Of a stretch of DNA of 8,439 nucleotides, positions 1 to 5,774 are shown one piece after another. The translations under genes and the position numbers were made by a program. Under the pieces are notes generated by a model that was not told the origin of the DNA, did not search any database, and worked only from the letters and a program-made list of their open reading frames with translations. The stretch comes from Thermoflexales bacterium (lineage in GTDB: Bacteria; Chloroflexota; Anaerolineae; B4-G1), in the NCBI GenBank assembly GCA_007118795.1, contig SKQX01000156.1, positions 1 to 8,439 of the forward strand, in the 5' to 3' direction. Positions within the stretch are counted from its first letter, which is position 1. Each line of letters starts with the position of its first letter.

Positions 1-1
1 A

Positions 2-2167
2 GACGCTTTTGCCAAGCGTCTGCTCCGTACGGGAGCGGAGACAGTCGTCCTCGTCCAGGGACAGGCGCTCTTCCGCCAGGGCGACCCCGGAGACAGCATG
101 TATTTGGTGCTGGACGGGCGTCTGGCCGTGCGCCTGGAACATGGGGACGGGACGGAGACTCAGCTGGCAGAGCTAGGCCCTGGGACCCCGGTCGGCGAGA
201 TCGCGCTCCTCACAGGCCAGCCGCGGACAGCCTCCGTCTACGCCGTCACCGAGGCCGAGCTGGCACGATGTCCCCGGTCCAGGTATGAGCGCCTGGCAGC
301 CGAGCATCCCGACGAGCTGGCTGAGTTCACGCGCACCGTGACCCATCGGATCCAGGAGATTCAGCTTGTCGGGGCGTTGAAGGCGCTCTTCGGGGTCCAC
401 GATGCGGAGACATTGGCGTGGCTGAGAGAGGAGTTGGAGTGGATCCCCTTAAGCCACGGTGACGTCCTATTCCGCGAAGGCGACGCCGGTGACGCTATGT
501 ACATCCTCGTCAGTGGCCGACTCAGGATCACTACCTCGATACCGGAGAACGGTCAGCGGGCAGTGGGCGAGGTTTCACCGGGAGAGCTGGTCGGTGAGCT
601 TGGCCTGCTCAGCGGCGAGCCGCGAACCGCTACAGCGACCGCTATCCGAGAGACGAATGTGGTGAGGATGACCCTGCCGGTGTTTGAGCGGCTGGCGAAA
701 CGTCATCCCCAAGCCACGATGCATCTGGCGGGCCTGGTCATCAAGCGGCAGCAGTCGTCCTTGCGGGCCCGGCAGGCAACGCCGGCAAGAGCCCTCGTGC
801 TCGCGCTGGTGCCCGCCACCCGTGACGTGGGTCTGGCGAGGTTCGCAGAGGAGCTGGAGGGACAGCTGAGGAAGCACGGCTCTGTCCTGGCCCTGGACAG
901 CAATGGCCTGGACGAGGCTTTGGGCAAGCCGGGAGCGACGGCGGCGGAGCCCGATCATCCCACGGGGCTGGTGGTCTCGGCCTGGTTGAGTGAGCAAGAG
1001 AGCCGCTACCGCTACCTGGTGTACGTGGCCGATGGCGATTGGTCTCCCTGGACCGAGCGCTGCGTGGGGCAGGCCGACCGCCTGCTGCTCCTGGGCGAGG
1101 CGCGGGCCAATCCGGAGTTGAGCCCCGTGGAGGAGGCCATCAAGCGACGGGGTCTGCTGGTGCGCCAGGAGCTGATCCTGCTACATCCGGAGCACACGGC
1201 TCAGCCGTCGGGCACGGCCGGCTGGTTGGCGGGCCGCGACCTCCACGCCCACCACCACGTTCGGCGCGGTGACTCCGCGCACATGGAGCGCCTGGCGCGC
1301 CGTCTGGCGGGCCGGGCGCTGGGACTGGTGCTGAGCGGCGGCGGCGCCCGGGGCTTCGCGCACGTCGGTGTGCTGCAGGCCATGGAAGAGCAGGAGATGG
1401 AGATCGACCTCATCGGCGGTACGAGCATGGGATCGCTGGTGGGCGGGGCGTATGCCACGGATCGGCCGCTAGACGAGTGTGTGGAACTGGCCGAAAGGTT
1501 CTCCAATCCGAAGCGCCTCTTCGACTACACCCTGCCCCTGACCTCCATCATGGCGTCGAGGAAGGTCACGGGGGTGTTACAGGAGCTGTTCGGCGACCTC
1601 CCCATCGAGGATCTGTGGCGGCCCTTCTTCTGCGTGTCGAGCAACCTGACCCGCGCGGAGGCGGTCATCCACCAGACGGGGCGGCTGTGGGAGGCGGTAA
1701 GGGCCAGCATCGCCATACCGGGCATCTTCACCCCTATCCTGTATGGAAACGACGTATTGGTGGACGGGGGTGCGCTGAATAATTTCCCGGTCGACGTGAT
1801 GGTGGAGCTTTGCGAAGGAGGCCCCGTGATCGGGTCCAACGTCTCTCCGCTGTTGGAGGGACGCCGTCGGTATGAATTCGGACCAAGTATCAGTGGCTGG
1901 CGGGTGCTCTGGAGCCGTGTGAACCCCTTCTCCTCCGCGATGAAGGTGCCCTCGCTGCTGGGCTCGCTGATGCGGGCCCAGGAGATCAGGAGCGTGTCGG
2001 GTCTGCGGCGCGCGGAGAGTCTGGCCGATCTGGTGATCCGGCCTGACGTCAGTTCCTTCGGCATTCTTGACTTTGCGTCCTACGAGCCAATCATCGAGAT
2101 CGGTTACGAGGTGGCACGAGATAAACTGAGCGCCTGGTCCGGAGTGGATCGGGACGCGACGGCATAG
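2..2167 (+). CDS. Patatin-like phospholipase (NTE family) with two cyclic-nucleotide-binding domains, 5'-partial
   Basis: The frame is open from the left edge (first full codon at base 2), so the true start is outside the window. The ATG at 98 is internal: it lies inside a cNMP-binding signature (LFRQGDPGDSMYLVLDGRL) whose first half is encoded upstream of it. Counting the base-2 codon as residue 1, a first cNMP domain covers about 1-125 and a second about 140-257 (LFREGDAGDAMYILVSGRL, then GELGLLSGEPRTATATA). A linker typical of neuropathy-target-esterase relatives follows (HHHVRRGD), then the patatin domain from about 440. The domain shows the oxyanion glycine loop GGGARG (446-451), the nucleophile Ser475 in GTSMGS, and the catalytic Asp588 in VDGGALNNFPV, so the Ser-Asp dyad is intact. 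The family hydrolyses phospholipids or lysophospholipids. Activity may be tuned by ligand binding to the cNMP domains, but whether they bind cNMP is not shown. No membrane segment is seen in the visible part. The gene converges on the minus-strand operon. Confidence 0.95.
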   Translation, partial: DAFAKRLLRTGAETVVLVQGQALFRQGDPGDSMYLVLDGRLAVRLEHGDGTETQLAELGPGTPVGEIALLTGQPRTASVYAVTEAELARCPRSRYERLAAEHPDELAEFTRTVTHRIQEIQLVGALKALFGVHDAETLAWLREELEWIPLSHGDVLFREGDAGDAMYILVSGRLRITTSIPENGQRAVGEVSPGELVGELGLLSGEPRTATATAIRETNVVRMTLPVFERLAKRHPQATMHLAGLVIKRQQSSLRARQATPARALVLALVPATRDVGLARFAEELEGQLRKHGSVLALDSNGLDEALGKPGATAAEPDHPTGLVVSAWLSEQESRYRYLVYVADGDWSPWTERCVGQADRLLLLGEARANPELSPVEEAIKRRGLLVRQELILLHPEHTAQPSGTAGWLAGRDLHAHHHVRRGDSAHMERLARRLAGRALGLVLSGGGARGFAHVGVLQAMEEQEMEIDLIGGTSMGSLVGGAYATDRPLDECVELAERFSNPKRLFDYTLPLTSIMASRKVTGVLQELFGDLPIEDLWRPFFCVSSNLTRAEAVIHQTGRLWEAVRASIAIPGIFTPILYGNDVLVDGGALNNFPVDVMVELCEGGPVIGSNVSPLLEGRRRYEFGPSISGWRVLWSRVNPFSSAMKVPSLLGSLMRAQEIRSVSGLRRAESLADLVIRPDVSSFGILDFASYEPIIEIGYEVARDKLSAWSGVDRDATA

Positions 2168-2423
2168 CCTTCGCCCAGGCCCTGAGCGCGCAGGCCTCTG
2201 GCTGTGGGAGGCTCGCGTCCCACTCGGAGGCCCTAGCAGCATCCCCTGCCGCGGGTCCGGCTTTGGGCCGCGACGATATTCCAGGAGTCCCCCTGGGTGG
2301 TCCTCTCTGACCGATTCCAGTTGTGCTCTCAAGGGAGGGTTCCAGGGCCCCAGCGGTGGACGCGGGGTCACAGCGGCGCATGCGCGCTGGCGGTACTAGA
2401 TCTGGGCGGCGCGAAGGGGGGAC

Positions 2424-2505
2424 GGCCAGGTGCCTCAGGAAAGGGCGGGGCACCATATGCTTTCGGCAAGGGCGAGGTACCATGTGCTTCGGGTAGGAGC
2501 AAGAC
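2424..2505. repeat. Repeat cluster A (degenerate ~27-bp units)
   Basis: The cluster opens with GGCCAGGTGCCT (2424-2435), which recurs at the start of cluster B. Two 27-bp units follow (2431-2457 and 2458-2484), then a degenerate third one (2485-2505). Each unit centres on an AAGGGCGRGG block followed by CACC or TACC. GGTGCC at 2429-2434 and GGCACC at 2449-2454 form a 6-bp inverted repeat with a 14-nt loop, which echoes the longer stem of cluster B. The segment 2449-2481 matches 2669-2702 with three T/C differences and one inserted base. Confidence 0.75.
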
Positions 2506-2625
2506 AGCGGACGGCCTGAGCGAGGACCAGGTATGGCACGAGGGGACCGGGGGTGAGCTAGCCGGGCAGGCTGGCTTCGCGAAGGGTGGGAGTTCGGGAT
2601 GGCGGAGGTCTCGGCGCCAAGGGAT

Positions 2626-2765
2626 GGCCAGGTGCCTGGCACTTCAACGACGCCTTCGGCAAGTGCCAGGCACCATACGCCCTTCGGCAAGGGCGAGGCA
2701 CCGTACGCAGTCGGTAAGGGCGAGGCACCGTGCGCAGTCGGTAAGGGCGAGGCACCGTGCGCGGG
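2626..2765. repeat. Repeat cluster B: stem-loop followed by ~27-bp tandem repeats
   Basis: After the shared opener GGCCAGGTGCCT (2626-2637), four tandem units run at 2651-2677 (27 bp), 2678-2705 (28 bp), 2706-2732 (27 bp) and 2733-2759 (27 bp), then a broken fifth. The last two units are identical, which suggests recent slippage or duplication. The common core is TCGGYAAGGGCGAGGCACC. There are no unique spacers between units, so this is not a CRISPR. Read as protein it gives GKGEAPCAV iterations, but the phase relative to an ATG differs from cluster A and I see no supporting ribosome site, so a DNA- or RNA-level element is more likely. Confidence 0.85.
2631..2674. repeat. Perfect 14-bp inverted repeat / stem-loop
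   Basis: GGTGCCTGGCACTT (2631-2644) is the exact reverse complement of AAGTGCCAGGCACC (2661-2674), with a 16-nt loop. No T-run follows on either strand, so it does not look like a standard Rho-independent terminator. Its form, a GC-rich imperfectly self-palindromic arm in a convergent spacer, is like dispersed REP-type palindromes. That resemblance is pattern recognition, and copy number elsewhere in the genome is unknown. Confidence 0.85.
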
Positions 2766-2826
2766 TGGCGGCGTCCTGAGCTCCCTCCTGAGTCCAGACG
2801 TTCCGCGGGCATCCCGGCGATACAGT

Positions 2827-4614
2827 TCACCTTTCGAGAGCCCGGGCGAGAAACGCGGCGCGCTTCCTTTCGGCGTCGACGAGGTTCTCTCTTTTCAGGA
2901 ACTGGTGTCCCTCATCCGGATACAGGGTCAACTCCACAGACTTGCCGAGAGCAATTAGCGCATCGCGAGCCTCGATGGACTCACTGGCAGGACAACGGGG
3001 GTCATTGGCGCTGCAGATGAGCTGGACCGGAGCCCGGATCCGATCGAGGAAGAAGAGAGGCGATCGTTCGTACCACAGATCGTGATTCTCCACGGGATCG
3101 CCCATGTTCTCGATGTCCCAGTACTGGAGATCCCGTCGACAATTCCGGTGTGCCGTGAACCAGTTGAGGAAGGGAACCACGGCCGAACCGGCCGCCCAGC
3201 GGTCGGGGTAGTGGGTCAGACAGGTCATCGTGAGATAGCCGCCGTGGCTCCATCCGGTGACGGCGATCCGGTTCGGATCCGTCCGTCCCTCCTGCACGAG
3301 GTAGTCTGCCCCGGCGACCACATCCCTGGTATCCACTCCGCCGAGGTCATAGCGGTTGGCCAGTTGCCACTGGCGCCCGTACCCGATAGAACCCCGGTAG
3401 TTGGGCGCCAAAACGATCCACCCTCGACTGACGAAATGCTGGATCACGGGGGTCCACGTCTGCTGGGAGATCCAGCTGGGGCCTCCGTGGATCACGAGCA
3501 CCGTCGGGGCCGGGGCCTCGAGTCCAGCGGGGAGGTAGAGGAGGGCCGGGACCCCCTGGCCATCCATCCCCGGGTAGCGGATCTCCGTGGGCATGGTGAA
3601 CGGCCCCTCGTCAAGATCCTCGGGAAGAGACCGGGTCAGTCGACGGACCTCACGGTCGACCAGAGAGAGCACCCACAAATCCTGGGGGTCACGAGGGCTG
3701 TCGAAGACAAAGACCACGTGCTCGCCGTCGGGCGTGAAGCGGGGAAGGTAGTGAACACCCGCCGAGACCTGGTAGGTGTCCACGTCTCCGCCCAGCGCAA
3801 CGGCCAATACCGTGGTGGCACCCTGGCGCCGGAGAAAGACCAGCCGGTCTCCTTGAGGGGACCAGCCCGGAGTCTCATCATCGAAGTTGCTCTCGGTGAC
3901 CCAGATGATCTCGCGGGCTTCAAGATCGTAGACGCCGATGTCGTAGCTGCCGCGCAGATTGGATGTAAAGGCGAGACGGCTGCCGTCGGGCGCCCACTCC
4001 GGTTCCCGGGCGTTGATGGGCCCGCCCGGAACGGCCAGTTGAAAGGGTTCGCCACCGTCGGAGGGCACGATGAAGACTCCATGGTCCTGACCCGTGGTCG
4101 CTGCCACCACTGCCAGATGACGGCCATCGGGGGACCAACGGACATCCCAGTCCGAGTAGGGGAGAGCAAACACGGGCCTGGGAGCTCCACCATCGGCCGG
4201 AACGACATAGGTATCGAAGCGACCCGAACGGTCGGAGATGAACGCCAGCTGCGATCCGTCAGGGCACCAGCTGAGGTTGGGCTGAAGCGCACCGGGAAGA
4301 TCGAGGGTCAGGTTGGTATGGACCTGTGACTGCCGATCGTAAATGCAGGCATCGAGGGCTTCACTCCCGTCCACATCAAGGACATAGGCGATGCGTGCCC
4401 CGTCGGGCGCGTAGCGGGGCGCGAACTTCCCTCCCCCTCCCTGGGTGACCTGTAGGGGGCCCGAGGAACCATCGAGGGCAACTTCGTAGATCTCCCAGCG
4501 CCCGATCCGGTTCCATGAGAACGCGACGGTATTGCCGTCGGGGGAGACGTCGAAACCGCTGTAGGGATCGACGTGCGGCACGTGCAGCAGAGCTTCCAGA
4601 TCGAGACAGGCCAT
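2827..4614 (-). CDS. S9 family peptidase (acylaminoacyl/dipeptidyl-peptidase-like) with TolB-type beta-propeller
   Basis: This 595-residue protein has the two-part architecture of the prolyl-oligopeptidase family. Residues ~15-325 form a beta-propeller of PD40/TolB-type blades, recognisable by repeated SPDG/APDG motifs followed by a short strand (VSPDGNTVAF, YAPDGARIAY, WCPDGSQLAF, WSPDGRHLAV, WAPDGSRLAF, WSPQGDRLVF, FTPDGEHVVF). Residues ~345-595 are an alpha/beta hydrolase with HGGPS (376-380), NYRGSIGYG (405-413), nucleophile Ser456 in GWSHGGY, Asp538 in SANDPRCP, and His570 in DEGHQF, so the triad is complete. No signal peptide is seen, which suggests a cytoplasmic exopeptidase acting on short peptides or N-acylated peptides. 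The start is fixed by AAGGAGGT at 4619-4626. It is the last gene of the minus-strand operon, and the stop of the preceding small gene lies 10 nt upstream of its ATG. Substrate specificity cannot be read from the sequence. Confidence 0.95.
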   Translation of the reverse strand: MACLDLEALLHVPHVDPYSGFDVSPDGNTVAFSWNRIGRWEIYEVALDGSSGPLQVTQGGGGKFAPRYAPDGARIAYVLDVDGSEALDACIYDRQSQVHTNLTLDLPGALQPNLSWCPDGSQLAFISDRSGRFDTYVVPADGGAPRPVFALPYSDWDVRWSPDGRHLAVVAATTGQDHGVFIVPSDGGEPFQLAVPGGPINAREPEWAPDGSRLAFTSNLRGSYDIGVYDLEAREIIWVTESNFDDETPGWSPQGDRLVFLRRQGATTVLAVALGGDVDTYQVSAGVHYLPRFTPDGEHVVFVFDSPRDPQDLWVLSLVDREVRRLTRSLPEDLDEGPFTMPTEIRYPGMDGQGVPALLYLPAGLEAPAPTVLVIHGGPSWISQQTWTPVIQHFVSRGWIVLAPNYRGSIGYGRQWQLANRYDLGGVDTRDVVAGADYLVQEGRTDPNRIAVTGWSHGGYLTMTCLTHYPDRWAAGSAVVPFLNWFTAHRNCRRDLQYWDIENMGDPVENHDLWYERSPLFFLDRIRAPVQLICSANDPRCPASESIEARDALIALGKSVELTLYPDEGHQFLKRENLVDAERKRAAFLARALER

Positions 4615-4618
4615 AGCA

Positions 4619-4626
4619 ACCTCCTT
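4619..4626 (-). promoter_or_regulatory. Ribosome binding site of the S9 peptidase, overlapping the upstream stop
   Basis: AAGGAGGT lies 4 nt before the ATG at 4614. The first bases of the site belong to the TAA stop (4627-4625) of the preceding 97-codon gene, so ribosomes ending on that gene would sit on this site. This supports translational coupling and confirms the peptidase start. Confidence 0.85.
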
Positions 4627-4918
4627 ATTGATCCGCTAACCGGCCCCCTTGCGCGACGACCCGTTGGATCCGCCCGCCCGGATGCCGGCGTCTGGACACG
4701 CCGGAAGGATGAGTCAGGGTCTCCGTCCGCCGCAACACGCCCAGGAGGTCGGCTGCCTCCTCTGCGGAGATGTGGCGTGCGGCAGCGCGCGCCGCCGTCA
4801 CCTCCAGGAGCAGCCTCCGGGCGTAGGCGTCGGCGATGTCCACGTCGGTAAGACTGGGCACGGGAGTGCCACCGCAGCACCGGTTGAGGCAGTCCCTCCG
4901 CGACCAGTGGGCAGGCAT
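4625..4918 (-). CDS. Small protein of unknown function, Cys-containing N-terminus (97 aa)
   Basis: I do not recognise this protein. It is believable as a gene because AAGGAGGT (4925-4932) sits 6 nt before its ATG, its third codon positions are strongly G/C like its neighbours, and its TAA stop is embedded in the peptidase's ribosome site. The N-terminus contains SRRDCLNRCCGG (residues 6-17) with three cysteines (10, 14, 15). The SRRDCL part resembles the start of a twin-arginine signal, but no hydrophobic segment follows, so export is unlikely. Residues ~25-66 (DIADAYARRLLLEV... ISAEEAADLLGVLRR) look mainly alpha-helical and amphipathic. The tail from 70 on is basic and probably disordered. 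Its position between a corrinoid protein and a peptidase suggests an accessory or regulatory role, but this is inference. It could also be a decayed gene. Confidence 0.6.
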   Translation of the reverse strand: MPAHWSRRDCLNRCCGGTPVPSLTDVDIADAYARRLLLEVTAARAAARHISAEEAADLLGVLRRTETLTHPSGVSRRRHPGGRIQRVVAQGGRLADQ

Positions 4919-4924
4919 ACGCTA

Positions 4925-4932
4925 ACCTCCTT
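4925..4932 (-). promoter_or_regulatory. Ribosome binding site of the 97-aa gene
   Basis: AAGGAGGT is 6 nt upstream of the ATG at 4918. The context TAAGGAGGTTA is nearly the same as that before the S9 peptidase (TAAGGAGGTTG). It is the main evidence for choosing this start and for calling the small gene real. Confidence 0.75.
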
Positions 4933-5116
4933 AGCACTGCCTGAATGCAGAGGACATCGTCCCGGCATATGGGCCCCGGCAGAGGTTGCGCCCCGGCAGC
5001 ACGGTCGAGACCTCGGTCTTCAGCGAGCGTCGCTCGCGAGGGCCCGTGGGTTCTGCCGCTTCGGCTCGGCAGCCGATGCGCCCATCGCTCCCCGATTGGG
5101 CCTGTGAGAGCGTCAC
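4931..5116 (-). CDS. Possible small protein, 61 codons, overlapping the corrinoid-protein stop
   Basis: This frame starts at GTG (5116-5114), overlapping the TGA stop of the corrinoid protein in a GTGA arrangement, and ends in the TAA that opens the next gene's TAAGGAGGT site. By hand count about four-fifths of third positions are G/C, against roughly two-thirds at positions one and two, which is coding-like. Against it: no clear ribosome site precedes the GTG, the translation is arginine-, serine- and glycine-rich without recognisable motif, and GC-rich spacers often stay open by chance. The alternative is a 194-bp non-coding spacer. Within it, GCCCCGGCAG recurs at 4973-4982 and 4990-4999, and a short palindrome lies at 5023-5037. 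Confidence 0.25.
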   Translation of the reverse strand: MTLSQAQSGSDGRIGCRAEAAEPTGPRERRSLKTEVSTVLPGRNLCRGPYAGTMSSAFRQC

Positions 5117-5757
5117 CCCAAGAGACGTTTGCTGAGCTGGACCGCCCCAACGGCATCGTCAGCGTAACCGTCGGCGCCGATGGAATCGGCCCACTCCGGA
5201 GTCACCGGGGCGCCGCCCAAGATCACCCGCACGCGATCGCGAATCCCGCTCTCTTCGAGAGCCCGCAGCACCTCTCTCTGGGCTGTCATCGTGGTGGTCA
5301 GCAGGGCCGAGAGACCAACCAGATCGGCGTTGGTCTCCCTCACCTTGTGCACAAACACCTGGGACGGGACGTCCACCCCGAGATCGTGCACCTGGAAACC
5401 GCTGGCCGACATCATGGTCGCCACCAGCGACTTGCCGATCTCGTGGATGTCGCCCTTCACTGTCCCGATGACCACTACGCCCGCCGAGTCGACGCGCTGC
5501 TGGCGGGCCTGAAGCTCAGGCTCCAGAACGGCCATTGCCTGCTGCATAGCCTTGGCAGCGATCACCATCTGGGGCAAGAAGTACTCGCCGGCCTGGAACC
5601 TCTCTCCCACCTGCTCGATACCCGGCACCAGACCCTGTTTGATGATGGTCAATGGCTCGAGGCCGCTAGCGAGGGCCTGTTGCGTCAGCGCCACGGCGGA
5701 AGCCGCGTCGCACGCCACAAGGGCATCCGTGATCTCTGGTAGAAGGGTATTCGACAT
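5113..5757 (-). CDS. Methyltransferase-associated corrinoid (B12-binding) protein, MttC/MtbC type
   Basis: This 214-residue protein carries the corrinoid cofactor that accepts a methyl group from the neighbouring methyltransferase. An N-terminal helical cap domain (~1-85) precedes a Rossmann-like B12-binding domain. The binding signature is complete: GDIHEIG (102-108) with cobalt-ligating His105, the Ser of SALLTTTM (from 150), and the ILGGAPV (about 179-185) and GADGYADDA (194-202) loops. The length fits the ~210-residue family. I chose the ATG at 5757 because AGAGGAG lies 6 nt upstream. The ATG at 5775, which overlaps the TGA of the upstream gene as TGATG, and a TTG at 5778 are in frame but poorly placed for a ribosome site. 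The very close spacing to the MttB-like gene indicates co-transcription and paired function. The methylated corrinoid would next feed an acceptor methyltransferase not present here. Confidence 0.95.
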   Translation of the reverse strand: MSNTLLPEITDALVACDAASAVALTQQALASGLEPLTIIKQGLVPGIEQVGERFQAGEYFLPQMVIAAKAMQQAMAVLEPELQARQQRVDSAGVVVIGTVKGDIHEIGKSLVATMMSASGFQVHDLGVDVPSQVFVHKVRETNADLVGLSALLTTTMTAQREVLRALEESGIRDRVRVILGGAPVTPEWADSIGADGYADDAVGAVQLSKRLLG

Positions 5758-5774
5758 TGGCATCTCCTCTGACA

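Larger units (their letters stand above)
2168..2826. other. Convergent intergenic spacer with repeat clusters
   Basis: This 659-bp stretch separates the ends of two convergent genes. Its left part (2168-2423) holds nothing I recognise apart from a short GC palindrome, GCGCATGCGC, at 2376-2385. The right part carries two related repeat clusters (about 2424-2505 and 2626-2765) and a strong stem-loop. Open frames crossing it on both strands are low-complexity translations of the repeats (for example GKGEAPCAV iterations) without a persuasive ribosome site, so I call no gene. No stem followed by a T-run is visible, so there is no clear intrinsic terminator for either flanking gene, although the stem-loop could still slow polymerase or protect transcript ends. 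Confidence 0.7.

Noticed and set aside
1577..2371. A 264-codon minus-strand open frame overlapping the patatin domain and spacer
   Set aside because: It lies mostly antisense to conserved patatin sequence, is rich in Pro, Arg and Gly, and shows no motif.
2651..2759. CRISPR array
   Set aside because: Units of 27-28 bp are directly adjacent without unique spacers, and no cas genes are in view.
2297..2958. Repeat-containing protein in the convergent spacer
   Set aside because: The repeats fall in different frames in the two clusters, ribosome sites are absent, and one frame runs into antisense of the peptidase end.
3082..4329. A 415-codon plus-strand open frame
   Set aside because: It is antisense to the S9 peptidase, whose propeller repeats and intact triad are unmistakable. 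The opposite frame shows no motif and arises from high GC at third positions.
5023..5037. GCGAGCG/CGCTCGC palindrome as a terminator between corrinoid protein and small gene
   Set aside because: Sterically only a 5-bp stem can form and no T-run follows, so termination is unlikely.
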